Positions 35,351 through 43,597 are shown, numbered from the stretch's first letter. The stretch is DNA of 64,000 nucleotides from JALYNX01 sp040905925 (GCA_040905925.1 JBBDQO010000001.1:1-64000), one strand, 5' to 3'. Translations and numbers: made by a program. The notes: generated by a model not told the origin, from the letters alone.

Positions 35351-36466
35351 TCATCTCAGATGCGAGCGCAGGTCGTCGGTCTCGTATTGGGCAAGGTCTT
35401 CGATGAGTTGCTTCTCTTCCTTGCCCACCTTGGTGGGCACCGCGACCTGAACCGTCACCAACAGGTCGCCCGCCCGTCCCCGCTCGGGAACGACACCTTT
35501 GCCTCTGACCCGGAAGGTCTTTCCCGATGGCGTCCCCGCGGGGACCTTGAGCTTGACCACCCCGTTCAGCGTCGGCACCTCGAGCTTGGTGCCGAGCACC
35601 GCCTCGGTGTAGGTGATGGGGACGGACAGGGTCAGGTCGTGGCCTTTGCGCCCAAAGGTGCGGCTGGGTGCCACTCTGACGCGTACCAGGAGATCTCCGG
35701 GGGGCCCGCCGTTGCGACCTGGGGCTCCCTTGGCCGGAATGCGAAGGGTGTTGCCATCCTGGACCCCAGCGGGGATACGCACCTTGACTTCCCGGGTCCT
35801 GGCCTCGGTTCCCGTGCCCCGGCACACCGTGCACGGTGTCTCGATGATGCGCCCTGACCCGCGGCATTGGGGACAGGGCTGGGAGAACGAGAAGAAACCC
35901 TGATTCTGGGCGACGACCCCGCGGCCCCCACAGGTGGGACAGGTGGTGACCTGGGTCCCGGGCTCGGCACCTGAGCCTGCGCAATGTGAGCATCGTGCGG
36001 CGCCCCTCACTTTGACCGTGGTGGTCACACCGGCGGCGGCATCCTCGAAGCTGATGCTGAGATCGGCCTGAATGTCGGCACCTCGGGCCGGGCCGGCTCT
36101 CGAGCCCGAGCCGAAGCCAAACAAGTCTCCAAGGCCGCCCATCCCCCCAAGGAGGTCGGAGAGGTCCTCTACCCGGACCTGTTGGCCGCCGAATCCTCCG
36201 GCATTGGGGCCGAATCCGGAGTAGCCACCCGAAGCCACCAATCGCCGCACCTGGTCGTACTCCTTGCGTTGCTCGACGTTGGAGAGGGTGGCGTAGGCCT
36301 CGGAGATCTCCTTGAACTTCTCCTCTGCCTCGTCATTGCCCGGGTTGGCGTCGGGGTGATAGGTCTGCGCCAGTTTGCGGTAGGCCTTCTTGATCTCTTC
36401 AGCGTTCGATTCGGGGGCTACTCCGAGGATCGCGTAAAAGTCCTTTTCCACCCAGTCCCGGTTCAT
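35351..36466 (-). CDS. dnaJ: Chaperone DnaJ
   Basis: J-domain cochaperone that stimulates DnaK ATPase, 371 aa. The J domain (about 8-75) includes KKAYRKLAQTYHPDANPGN with the HPD motif. It is followed by a Gly/Phe-rich part, a zinc domain with four CxxCxGxG-like modules (CSHCAGSGAEPG, CPTCGGRGVV, CPQCRGSGRI, CTVCRGTGTE) and the C-terminal substrate domain. It overlaps grpE by 4 nt and precedes hspR. Confidence 0.96.
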   Translation of the reverse strand: MNRDWVEKDFYAILGVAPESNAEEIKKAYRKLAQTYHPDANPGNDEAEEKFKEISEAYATLSNVEQRKEYDQVRRLVASGGYSGFGPNAGGFGGQQVRVEDLSDLLGGMGGLGDLFGFGSGSRAGPARGADIQADLSISFEDAAAGVTTTVKVRGAARCSHCAGSGAEPGTQVTTCPTCGGRGVVAQNQGFFSFSQPCPQCRGSGRIIETPCTVCRGTGTEARTREVKVRIPAGVQDGNTLRIPAKGAPGRNGGPPGDLLVRVRVAPSRTFGRKGHDLTLSVPITYTEAVLGTKLEVPTLNGVVKLKVPAGTPSGKTFRVRGKGVVPERGRAGDLLVTVQVAVPTKVGKEEKQLIEDLAQYETDDLRSHLR

Positions 36467-37026
36467 CGCTCGGATTCCAGGGCCACGAGGGCGGCGCGCA
36501 GCACCTTCCCTCCGAGCCGGTAACCGCGTCGCAACTCCTGGGCCACCACGAACGGCCCGTTGCCCTCGGGGGCCCCTACCGGCTCATGGATCGCAGGGTC
36601 GAAGGGCTCGCCGATGGCTGGGATCAGCTCGAGACCCTCCTGTTCCAGGGCCTTGAGCAGCTGCTCCCGGGTCCCGATCATCCCCGCCAGCAGACGCTGC
36701 TCACCATCGGTCGCGGCCTCGAGGGCGAGGGCCGCGTCGAAGGAGTCGAGCACCGGCAACAACCCCCTGACCACCCGCTCGGCCGCATGGTCGATGGTCG
36801 CCGACTGCTCGCGCAGCGCCCGCTTGCGGAAGTTGTCGAAGTCGGCGGCAACCCGTTTCAGATCATCGAGATAGGAGGTCGCCTCCTCGCGCGACTCGTC
36901 GAGAAGGGACAGGAGCAGCTTGACGGCCTCGTCCTTGTCTTCGGGAAGGTCGATTCCGAGCGCGACGGCACCTGGCAGCACAGGAACCACCTTCGCCTCC
37001 ACGACCTCCGGCTCTATCTCACTCAT
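36463..37026 (-). CDS. grpE: Nucleotide exchange factor GrpE
   Basis: ADP/ATP exchange factor for DnaK, 187 aa. The ATG at 37026 overlaps the dnaK stop (ATGAGTGA) and is preferred over an in-frame start 36 nt upstream inside dnaK. The coiled coil (about 35-95) holds DDLKRVAADFDNFRKRALRE. The C-terminal beta domain has GLELIPAIGEPFDPAIHEPVG and RRGYRLGGKVLRAALVAL, both family hallmarks. It overlaps dnaJ by 4 nt. Confidence 0.95.
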   Translation of the reverse strand: MSEIEPEVVEAKVVPVLPGAVALGIDLPEDKDEAVKLLLSLLDESREEATSYLDDLKRVAADFDNFRKRALREQSATIDHAAERVVRGLLPVLDSFDAALALEAATDGEQRLLAGMIGTREQLLKALEQEGLELIPAIGEPFDPAIHEPVGAPEGNGPFVVAQELRRGYRLGGKVLRAALVALESER

Positions 37027-38833
37027 CGTCCTCGATGATCTCTGCTTCGACCACGTCGTCATCCTCGGAGCCGGTCTCCTCGGCCTGGTGGGCGGACCCG
37101 GCCTGTTGGTAGAGACGGGTGGCCATGGCTTGACTCGCTGAGATCAGGCTGTCCATGCGGGAGCGGATCTCGGAGGTTTCCGTCGTTTCGTCGGCGATGG
37201 CCTCCTTTAGCTCAGCCAGTGCCGAAGCAATGCCGGATTTCTCCTCATCGGTCATTTGTTCGCCCTGCTCCTCGACCAACTTGTCGGTCTGATGGATCAG
37301 TTGATCTGCCTGATTGCGGGTCTCGACCGTTTCCCGGCGCTTGGCGTCCTCCTCGGCGTAGGCCTCGGCGTCCTTGATCATCCGATCGATCTCGCCTTCG
37401 GCGAGTGCCGAACCGCCGGTGATCGTCATCGCCTGCTCCTTGCTGGTGGCCAGGTCCTTGGCGGTCACGTTGACGATCCCGTTGGCGTCGATGTCGAATG
37501 CAACCTCGATCTGGGGAACCCCCATGGGGGCCGGTGGGATCCCGGTCAGCCGGAACTTGCCCAGGCTCTTGTTGTCATTGGCCATGGTGCGCTCACCCTG
37601 GAGGACGTGGATCTCGACCTCGGGCTGGTTGTTCTCTGCGGTGGTGAAGATCTCCGACCGTTTGGTGGGGATGGTGGTGTTGCGCTCGATCATCCGCGTC
37701 ATGACCCCGCCCTTGGTCTCGATACCGAGGGTGAGGGGTGTCACGTCGAGGAGAAGGATGTCCTTCACGTCGCCCTTGAGAACCCCGGCCTGGATCGCGG
37801 CTCCGGCGGCCACCACTTCGTCGGGGTTGACCCCGCGATGGGGATCCTTGCCGCTGAGGCCCTTGACCAATTCTTGCACTGCCGGCATCCGGGTCGATCC
37901 TCCGACCAGGATCAGGTGCTCGATGTCGCTGACCGCAATTGCCGCGTCCTTGATTGCCTGCTGGAACGGACGCTTGGTCCTCTCCAGTAACTCTTCGGTG
38001 AGCTTTTGGAACTCGGACCGGGTCAGCTTGCGCTGGAGATGCAGCGGGCCTTCGGAGGTGGCGGTGATGAACGGAAGGTTGACTTCGGTCTCGACGACGG
38101 TCGACAACTCGATCTTCGCCTTCTCCGCAGCTTCCTTGAGACGCTGCAAGGCCATGCGGTCCTTGGAGAGGTCGACACCATGGTCGTTCTTGAATCCTTC
38201 GACCAGCCAGTCGATGACCTTCTGGTCCCAATCGTCACCACCCAGGTAGGTGTCACCTGAGGTCGCCTTGACCTCGAAGACGCCGTCTCCGATCTCGAGC
38301 ACCGAGACATCGAACGTGCCTCCACCCAGGTCGAACACCAGGATCGTCTGGTCGGTTTCCTTGTCCAGCCCATAGGCCAGAGCGGCCGCCGTCGGCTCGT
38401 TGATGATGCGGAGCACGTTGAACCCCGCGATCTGGCCGGCCTCAGTTGTGGCCTGTCTCTGGGCGTCGTTGAAATAGGCGGGAACGGTGATCACCGCGTC
38501 GGTGATCTTGTCCCCGAGATAGGACTCGGCATCCCGCTTCAGCTTCATCAGGATGCGGGCCGAGATCTCTTGGGCGGTCAAGCTCTTGCCGTCGACCTCG
38601 ATCGACCAGTCGGTTCCCATGTGTCGTTTGACGGAACGGACGGTCTGGTCGGGGTTGGTGATCGATTGGCGCTTGGCGACTTCGCCCACGAGCACCTCGC
38701 CGTCCTTGAACGAGACAACCGACGGGGTGGTGCGGCCGCCCTCGGCGTTGGCGATGATCGTGGGCTCGCCCCCTTCGAGCACTGCGATGACGCTGTTGGT
38801 GGTACCCAGGTCGATACCTACTGCGCGTGCCAT
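37019..38833 (-). CDS. dnaK: Chaperone DnaK (Hsp70)
   Basis: Hsp70 chaperone, 604 aa. It begins ARAVGIDLGTTNSVIAVLEGG, with phosphate loops VFDLGGGTFDVSVLEIGDGVFEVKATSGDTYLGGDDWD and ILVGGSTRMPAVQELV. The substrate domain has LLDVTPLTLGIETKGGVMTRMIERNTTIPTKRSEIFTTAENNQ, and the acidic tail ends in DDDVVEAEIIEDDE. First gene of the dnaK-grpE-dnaJ-hspR operon, the standard actinobacterial order. A SigH-type promoter candidate lies upstream. Confidence 0.97.
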   Translation of the reverse strand: MARAVGIDLGTTNSVIAVLEGGEPTIIANAEGGRTTPSVVSFKDGEVLVGEVAKRQSITNPDQTVRSVKRHMGTDWSIEVDGKSLTAQEISARILMKLKRDAESYLGDKITDAVITVPAYFNDAQRQATTEAGQIAGFNVLRIINEPTAAALAYGLDKETDQTILVFDLGGGTFDVSVLEIGDGVFEVKATSGDTYLGGDDWDQKVIDWLVEGFKNDHGVDLSKDRMALQRLKEAAEKAKIELSTVVETEVNLPFITATSEGPLHLQRKLTRSEFQKLTEELLERTKRPFQQAIKDAAIAVSDIEHLILVGGSTRMPAVQELVKGLSGKDPHRGVNPDEVVAAGAAIQAGVLKGDVKDILLLDVTPLTLGIETKGGVMTRMIERNTTIPTKRSEIFTTAENNQPEVEIHVLQGERTMANDNKSLGKFRLTGIPPAPMGVPQIEVAFDIDANGIVNVTAKDLATSKEQAMTITGGSALAEGEIDRMIKDAEAYAEEDAKRRETVETRNQADQLIHQTDKLVEEQGEQMTDEEKSGIASALAELKEAIADETTETSEIRSRMDSLISASQAMATRLYQQAGSAHQAEETGSEDDDVVEAEIIEDDE

Positions 38834-38879
38834 TTCTGGTAGAACCTCCGGTTCAGGATTGAGTGTCTTTAGAGTCTAC

Positions 38880-38907
38880 AACCTGAGTGGGGTATTGTCA
38901 TATTCCC
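38880..38907 (-). promoter_or_regulatory. SigH/SigR-like promoter candidate for dnaK
   Basis: On the minus strand GGGAATA (38907-38901) is followed by 19 bp and GTT (38882-38880), close to the actinobacterial oxidative/heat ECF pattern GGAAY-N16-19-GTT. It lies about 47-74 bp upstream of the dnaK ATG. Three GAGT elements (38861, 38872, 38885; plus strand) lie in and below it and might be degenerate HspR half-sites. Confidence 0.4.
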
Positions 38908-38926
38908 GGGGGTGGGCCCCTCGGTG

Positions 38927-39352
38927 TCAGGACAACGATTTGATGTACTCCACCAGATCGTTGATCTCCTGTTCGGAGAGCTGTTCGGAGTAGGTGGTCG
39001 GCATCACCGCCTCGAATCCGCTCACCACTTGTGCCGGCGGGTCGACGATCGAATTGAATAGATAGGCGTTGTCGGCGACGACCTGCTCGCCCGAGACCAG
39101 AGGCCGGGTGGCCCCGGCCGCGCCCTTCCAGGTGGGCCCGGTGCCGGTGGCGCCATCGATGGTGTGACAGGCCAGGCAGCCGGTGTCGGAGGCCAGAACC
39201 TGGCCCCGGGCTGCCGCCTCGATGTCCACAACGAGTTGAGTGGTGGTTTCGGTGGTGTCGGTGCCGACCGGCTCTCCTGTGAACAACCACAGCCCGGCGC
39301 CAAGGACCAGTGTCACCGCGAGGGCCAGCGCCCCCTCTGCCCAACTCCTCAT
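38927..39352 (-). CDS. Membrane-anchored mono-heme cytochrome c
   Basis: A 141-aa protein. ATG 39352 starts an uncleaved-looking hydrophobic segment (about 5-26) followed by a Thr-rich linker. The cytochrome c domain has heme motif CLACH in DTGCLACHTIDGATGTGPTWKGAAG and a plausible sixth ligand Met in EAVMPTTYSEQLSE, ending DLVEYIKSLS. The pattern is like the cytochrome domain fused to some cytochrome c oxidase subunit II proteins, but here it stands alone. An in-frame extension upstream would overlap the divergent DoxX gene and is disfavoured. Confidence 0.87.
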   Translation of the reverse strand: MRSWAEGALALAVTLVLGAGLWLFTGEPVGTDTTETTTQLVVDIEAAARGQVLASDTGCLACHTIDGATGTGPTWKGAAGATRPLVSGEQVVADNAYLFNSIVDPPAQVVSGFEAVMPTTYSEQLSEQEINDLVEYIKSLS

Positions 39353-39383
39353 CGAGACTTCTCCACTATCAGGTGACGGGAAC

Positions 39384-39418
39384 CGTAACAATCGGCGCTG
39401 AGAACGTAAGGTTCTGAA
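39384..39418 (+). promoter_or_regulatory. Possible leaderless promoter and operator before doxX-like gene
   Basis: TAAGGT (39407-39412) sits 6 nt before the DoxX ATG, with GTAACA 16 bp further upstream as a weak -35, so a leaderless start is plausible. It is embedded in AGAAC-GTAAG-GTTCT (39401-39415), a perfect 5-5-5 inverted repeat that could be an operator for this or the divergent cytochrome gene. Confidence 0.35.
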
Positions 39419-39931
39419 ATGTCCGAAGTCGATCTTGCACTCACGCTGATCCGTGTCTGGGCCGGGATCGTCATTCTCGCCCACGGCATCAACCACGGCC
39501 GGACCCTGGAGGGAACCGCCAACTGGTTCGCCAAGAAGGGCTTTCGCTCGGCACCGCTCAACGCCAAGATCTCAGCGGCCAACGAGATCGCACTCGGGCT
39601 TGGCCTGATTTCGGGGTTGCTGACCTCGGTCGCCGCGGCCGGGCTCGCGGCGACGATGTTCGTTGCCTTCTGGGCAATTCATCGGTTTGTCGGTTTCTTC
39701 AACTTCCATCGGCCCGATGAGGGCTACGAGTACGTGACCACACTGGCTGTGGCCTCGCTGGTGATTGCGATCCTGGGCCCCGGTTCGGCGTCGCTGGACT
39801 CGGTGATCGGCATCGCCGATGACCTCGATGGGTGGGTCGGGGCAGGGATCGTGGGTGCCGGCTTGGTCGTCGCCTTTCTTCAGCTTGCCGTGTTTTGGCG
39901 CAGCCCGGCCTCCGGCGGATCGGCGAGTTGA
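39419..39931 (+). CDS. DoxX-family membrane protein
   Basis: A 170-aa four-helix membrane protein of the DoxX type. ALTLIRVWAGIVILAHGINHGRTLEGTANWFAKKGFRSAPLNAKISAANEIALGLGLISGLLTSVAAAGLAATMF is characteristic, including a long loop with Asn/Lys after the first helix. DoxX relatives occur in quinone-linked or membrane redox complexes, and the divergent neighbour is a cytochrome c, though no direct link is shown. Its stop overlaps the TTG start of the next gene. Confidence 0.85.
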   Translation: MSEVDLALTLIRVWAGIVILAHGINHGRTLEGTANWFAKKGFRSAPLNAKISAANEIALGLGLISGLLTSVAAAGLAATMFVAFWAIHRFVGFFNFHRPDEGYEYVTTLAVASLVIAILGPGSASLDSVIGIADDLDGWVGAGIVGAGLVVAFLQLAVFWRSPASGGSAS

Positions 39932-40647
39932 GCCTCGGCCCTCTTCCCGGCCGATTCGCCGAGACCAGAGCCAAGCTTCACCAGCTCGCCTTCTTCGCGG
40001 TCGCCCCTGCCCGATACAAGGCGGTGGGCCGTATGGGTTTGCGCGCCACCCCAGGGGGTTTTGGGACTCCGGAATACGAAGGTCGAGTCGCCAGAATCGA
40101 CGGTGATCTCCTCGTGTACGAAGCCGAGGGCAACATCGCCACCCAGACCATCACCACGATTCGATCCGCCGCGGAGTTCTTTGGGACCGAATACGAGGTC
40201 GTCTGGTTTCCCGACTTCGGGGACCCTTTGCCACCGGCTGACCCCGATGCGCCACTCGCCATGGACGTGGAGGGCATCAAGACCGTGGCAGATTGGTTCG
40301 AGTTCGGGCACCAGGCGCTCGGACGGCTCCGGGGCTACGGGCTGCCCGATGACGACGTTTCCGAGGTACAGGTCTGGCCGGAGCATTTCGATGCGGCGAT
40401 CGAGATGGGCGCCGAAGGGCGAGGGCAGAGGGCAAGCTATGGGGCATCACCGGGGGATGCCGCTCACCCCGAGCCATATGTCTACGTGTCGGCCTGGGGC
40501 ACCATCGAGCGCTCGAATCCGTACTGGAACGATCGCGCCTTCAATGGGGCCAGTCTCGACTATCGGTTACTACTGGAGAGCGTGGACCCGGTGACCACCG
40601 CGCTCGTGTTCCTCCTCGAAGGCCACCGAATCCTTCACCAGGCCTGA
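39928..40647 (+). CDS. Conserved-looking hypothetical protein, 239 aa
   Basis: The best start is TTG 39928, overlapping the DoxX stop; no later ATG gives a better fit, though ATG 40033 is possible. The protein is soluble, acidic and rich in Trp and Asp toward the middle (VWFPDFGDPLPPADPDAPLAMDVEGIKTVADWFEFG, VQVWPEHFDAAIEMG, YVYVSAWGTIERSNPYWND). No catalytic motif is recognised. Coding character and coupling to DoxX support reality. The 3' end overlaps the convergent phosphatase gene by 13 bp. Confidence 0.65.
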   Translation: MSLGPLPGRFAETRAKLHQLAFFAVAPARYKAVGRMGLRATPGGFGTPEYEGRVARIDGDLLVYEAEGNIATQTITTIRSAAEFFGTEYEVVWFPDFGDPLPPADPDAPLAMDVEGIKTVADWFEFGHQALGRLRGYGLPDDDVSEVQVWPEHFDAAIEMGAEGRGQRASYGASPGDAAHPEPYVYVSAWGTIERSNPYWNDRAFNGASLDYRLLLESVDPVTTALVFLLEGHRILHQA

Positions 40648-41105
40648 GCCCGGACGAAGAGGTCTTCGACCAAACCCCTGGCCGCGGCACGGACGATGCG
40701 AATCGTCTCCTCATAGCCTTCGGTGGGGCCACCCCAGGGATCCGGTATCTCGTTTTCGTCCGAGTCAGGGTCATAGGTGCGGAAGAGTCGGAGCTTGGCC
40801 CGAGAGGCCTTGTTCGGTGCCATCGCTGTGAGCTCACGCAGGTTGGACCGGTCCATAGCGAGGATCACGTCAAAGCGATCGAAGTCCGATGGCGTGACCC
40901 GACGAGCGCGCCCGTCGACACGAAGACCCACCCTGGCCCCGGCTGCCACTGCCTCGGGATGGGGAGGCTGGCCGATATGCCACGAGCCGGTGCCCGCGGA
41001 ATCGACCTCGACCTCATATCCGACGTCGATAGCCGCCTCCTGGATGGCTGCGGCCGCGGCAGGAGACCGACATATGTTGCCCAGACAGACCGTGAGGATT
41101 TTCAC
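40635..41105 (-). CDS. Low-molecular-weight protein-tyrosine phosphatase family protein
   Basis: A 156-aa phosphatase from GTG 41105, which overlaps the methyltransferase stop. The P-loop CLGNICRSP (Cys7, Arg13) opens the protein and the general-acid Asp lies in IPDPWGGPTEGYEET, the standard LMW-PTP layout. DSAGTGSWHIGQPPHPEA and AMDRSNLREL are also typical. Arsenate reductases share the fold, but the DPWGG loop favours phosphatase activity. Coupling to a DNA methyltransferase gene is odd. Confidence 0.92.
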   Translation of the reverse strand: MKILTVCLGNICRSPAAAAAIQEAAIDVGYEVEVDSAGTGSWHIGQPPHPEAVAAGARVGLRVDGRARRVTPSDFDRFDVILAMDRSNLRELTAMAPNKASRAKLRLFRTYDPDSDENEIPDPWGGPTEGYEETIRIVRAAARGLVEDLFVRAQAW

Positions 41106-42028
41106 TTGCCGATCCCGGTCGCCGCGATCCGCTCCCCGGCGAGTGCCAGATAGCCGGCATCGGTGTCGAAACCGACGTAGTGCCGTTCGGCTTCGACCGC
41201 GGCGACCGCGGTGGTTCCCGACCCGATAAAGGGGTCGAGCACCAGGTCGCCGGTATAGGTGTAGAGCTCTATCAAACGCCGAGGCAGGGCTACGGGGAAG
41301 GGCGCGGGGTGGCCGACCTTGCTGGCGCGCTCGGAGGGAATCTCCCACACGTCGAGTGTGGCTTCCAGGAACTCCCCGGTTTCGATGGTGGCAACGTGAG
41401 GCAGGCCGAGAACCTCCCTTCGGGCCCGCTTGATCGCCCGGTCGAATCGGCCCTTGGAGGCCAATACCACCCGTTCGGTCACGTCCCTGAGCACCGGGTT
41501 CTGTGGCGAGCGATAGGACCCCCAGGCACAGCTGCCGCCCGCTCCTTTGGCCTTCTGCCAAATGATCTCGCCCCGGAGCAACATCCCCAAACGATCCTGG
41601 AGGATGGCCATGACGTCGGCCGACAGCGAGCGATACGGCTTTCGCCCCAGATTGGCGACATTGACCGCCATCCGCCCTCCGGGCTCCAGCTTGCGCAGAC
41701 AGACGGTGAGCACCTCTTCGAGCAGCTCCAGGTACTCGATGTAGCTGGCTGGAACGTGACCGGTCGTGGGGTCGGTCTCGTACTCCTTGCCGGCAAAATA
41801 GGGGGGAGAGGTGATCATGAGGGCCACCGAGCGATCGGCCACCTGGTTCTCGGTCATCTCCCTGGCGTCTCCGTGAAACAGGGTGTTCACCGACGCCGGG
41901 GCCTCGACCCGCTCGTCTTCGGAGATCAGGGGCGGGCTGAACCGCTCGTAGAAGGGCCGGGAGTCGTGTGATTCCCGCTTACCCGAGCCGAATTCCGATG
42001 TGACTGTTGCCAGCCTTTGGCGTGCCAT
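41102..42028 (-). CDS. Orphan beta-class DNA methyltransferase (N4-cytosine or N6-adenine)
   Basis: A 308-aa site-specific methyltransferase. Catalytic motif IV is TSPPYFAGKEYE near residue 74, and the SAM-binding motif I, DPFIGSGTTAVAAVEAERHYVGFD, lies near the C-terminus: the beta-class order. SPPY is commoner among N4-cytosine enzymes, DPPY among N6-adenine ones. The region between holds a basic stretch RFDRAIKRARREVLG. No endonuclease or specificity gene is nearby, so it is likely an orphan that marks DNA for regulation or protection. Recognition sequence is unknown. Confidence 0.88.
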   Translation of the reverse strand: MARQRLATVTSEFGSGKRESHDSRPFYERFSPPLISEDERVEAPASVNTLFHGDAREMTENQVADRSVALMITSPPYFAGKEYETDPTTGHVPASYIEYLELLEEVLTVCLRKLEPGGRMAVNVANLGRKPYRSLSADVMAILQDRLGMLLRGEIIWQKAKGAGGSCAWGSYRSPQNPVLRDVTERVVLASKGRFDRAIKRARREVLGLPHVATIETGEFLEATLDVWEIPSERASKVGHPAPFPVALPRRLIELYTYTGDLVLDPFIGSGTTAVAAVEAERHYVGFDTDAGYLALAGERIAATGIGK

Positions 42029-42089
42029 CGCAGATGAAGTTACCGCCCATGGCTCGCACCATTCGGGAATAGTGACGCCGCTCGCGGTA

Positions 42090-42107
42090 TGCTTGCTATA
42101 GCAAGCA
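42090..42107 (+). promoter_or_regulatory. 18-bp perfect palindrome over GNAT promoter
   Basis: TGCTTGCTATAGCAAGCA is self-complementary over 18 bp and ends 4 nt before the GNAT start codon. TATAGC inside it (42097-42102) is a likely -10, with GTGACG (42072) upstream, and would start transcription at or next to the ATG. A dimeric regulator bound here would sit directly on the promoter. Confidence 0.6.
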
Positions 42108-42111
42108 CCTC

Positions 42112-42693
42112 ATGTCCGACATCGCAGCACAAGATCTGCCGACCATCGGCATCACGCTCCGTGACGGGTCGATCGCCGAATTGCGGCCGATCCGGCCCGA
42201 TGATCGGGTCCTACTCGTCGAGGGTCTGAGCCAGATGTCGATCGAGAGCCGATTCGCCCGTTTCGGCACCGGGGTCGACCATCTCACCGACGCTGAGCTC
42301 GACTATCTGACCAACGTCGACCATGTGGGTCACGTTGCTTGGGGTGCCACCATCGCCGGTGCGCCTGCCGGCGTTGGCCGTTACATCCGGTTCTCAGATG
42401 ATGCCTGCGCCGACATCGCGTTGGCGGTCGTGGACAAGTTCCAGGGGCGAGGTTTGGGGCGCGTGCTCTTCGAGGCCCTGGTCGCCTCGGCTCGGGTCAA
42501 CGACATCGAAGAGCTGTGTTTTGCGGTACAACCCTTCAACGAGTCGGTGCAGCGGATACTGTCTGGTGTAGAGGCGCATCTCGAAGAGGTCGGCGGGCTG
42601 ATGGAAGGCCGGATCGAGGTGGCATCGATGCCTGCCACGGAACGCGACCAGCTCTTTGTTGGGCTCTTGGCCGAGTACCGGGCTCGGGGCTGA
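42112..42693 (+). CDS. GNAT-family N-acetyltransferase (Pat-like domain)
   Basis: A 193-aa GNAT domain. LRPIRPDDRVLLVEGLSQMSIESRFARFGTGVDHLTDAELDYLTNVDH at the N-terminus strongly resembles the acetyltransferase half of the mycobacterial cAMP-dependent protein lysine acetyltransferase (Pat). The acetyl-CoA loop is VVDKFQGRGLGRVLFEALV. No cyclic-nucleotide domain is attached. Protein-lysine or small-molecule acetylation is possible. The promoter carries a perfect palindrome. Confidence 0.85.
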   Translation: MSDIAAQDLPTIGITLRDGSIAELRPIRPDDRVLLVEGLSQMSIESRFARFGTGVDHLTDAELDYLTNVDHVGHVAWGATIAGAPAGVGRYIRFSDDACADIALAVVDKFQGRGLGRVLFEALVASARVNDIEELCFAVQPFNESVQRILSGVEAHLEEVGGLMEGRIEVASMPATERDQLFVGLLAEYRARG

Positions 42694-42710
42694 CCCGAGT
42701 CCGGCCGTGG

Positions 42711-43106
42711 TCAACCCTCCTCTTCCAGCTCCAGCGCCGCCGAGTTGATGCAATAACGGAGCCCGGTCGGGTTGGGCCCGTCCTCGAAGACATGTCCGAG
42801 ATGGCCGCGGCAATTGGCACACCTGACTTCGGTGCGCACCATTCCGTATGAGCTGTCGTCTTCTTCGGCGACTTTTCCTAGTTGGATCGGCTGGTAGAAG
42901 CTGGGCCAGCCCGACCCGGAGTCGAACTTGGTGTCGCTGGAGAAGAGCTCCTCGCCACAGCCGGCACAGCGATAGGTGCCCGGCGCCTTGGTGTTCCAGT
43001 ATTTGCCGGTGAAGGCCCGTTCGGTCCCAGCCTCACGAAGCACCTGGTACTTCTCAGGGTTGAGCTTCTGTCGCCACTCGGCTTCCGTCTGGGGCATATC
43101 GGTCAT
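42711..43106 (-). CDS. msrB: Peptide-methionine (R)-S-oxide reductase MsrB
   Basis: Reduces the R-sulfoxide of methionine in damaged proteins, 131 aa. Two zinc CxxC pairs are present (CAGCGEELF and CANCRGHLGHVF), with the core FDSGSGWPSFYQP and catalytic Cys in RYCINSAALEL. The N-terminus lacks a secretion signal, so it acts in the cytoplasm. It lies convergent with the GNAT gene. Confidence 0.95.
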   Translation of the reverse strand: MTDMPQTEAEWRQKLNPEKYQVLREAGTERAFTGKYWNTKAPGTYRCAGCGEELFSSDTKFDSGSGWPSFYQPIQLGKVAEEDDSSYGMVRTEVRCANCRGHLGHVFEDGPNPTGLRYCINSAALELEEEG

Positions 43107-43150
43107 TTCTGCTCTCCGTCATCGGTTTCGTGGTTCGTACGGCTTGAACA

Positions 43151-43597
43151 TCAGGGTCGGAGCGCTTGTTCCAGACGATCGATGAACAAGCCCAGAGCCG
43201 GATTGAGCTTGACCCGGGCCAATTCGGGCCTCATCCACTGCACCCGATCGATCTCGGGGAATCTCTGGTGACCCATCGTGAACAGACCCGGGACCAGGGT
43301 GTCGATGCCGTAGTCGGCCTCCACCGCCCAGGCGATCACGATCTTTCGTGACTTGAGGGATACCTCGCCCAAGGGGATCCACGGCTTCGGTGGGGCAGGC
43401 CATCCCGTCTCCTCCTCGAATTCGCGGGCAGCCGTGGCCTCGTCCATCTCGTCCGGTTCGACCATGCCTTTGACGATCGACCACCAGCCATTGTCGCGAC
43501 GTGCGAAGTAGGGCCCACCGGGGTGGGCGACGAGCACCTCGATGCCGTCGTGTCGGCGGAACGGGAGAAGACCCGCGGATCTCACAGACCCCGACAT
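43151..43597 (-). CDS. Nudix hydrolase
   Basis: A 148-aa Nudix protein from ATG 43597. The Nudix box is complete: GMVEPDEMDEATAAREFEEETGW matches GX5EX7REUXEEXGU, in positions about 46-68. SAGLLPFRRHDGIEVLVAHPGGPYFARRDNGWWSIVKG before it resembles MutT/NTP-pyrophosphatase DR1025-like proteins that act on nucleotides or their polyphosphates. Its start is only 12 bp from the divergent CHAD gene, so the two share a control region. Confidence 0.9.
   Translation of the reverse strand: MSGSVRSAGLLPFRRHDGIEVLVAHPGGPYFARRDNGWWSIVKGMVEPDEMDEATAAREFEEETGWPAPPKPWIPLGEVSLKSRKIVIAWAVEADYGIDTLVPGLFTMGHQRFPEIDRVQWMRPELARVKLNPALGLFIDRLEQALRP

Noticed and set aside
38834..38926. Canonical HspR (HAIR) or CIRCE operator before dnaK
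   Set aside because: Only isolated GAGT/ACTC half-sites are present; no 7-7-7 inverted repeat or TTAGCACTC element could be aligned.
39353..39496. In-frame N-terminal extension of the cytochrome c gene
   Set aside because: It would run through the divergent promoter and into the doxX-like gene and hide the membrane anchor.
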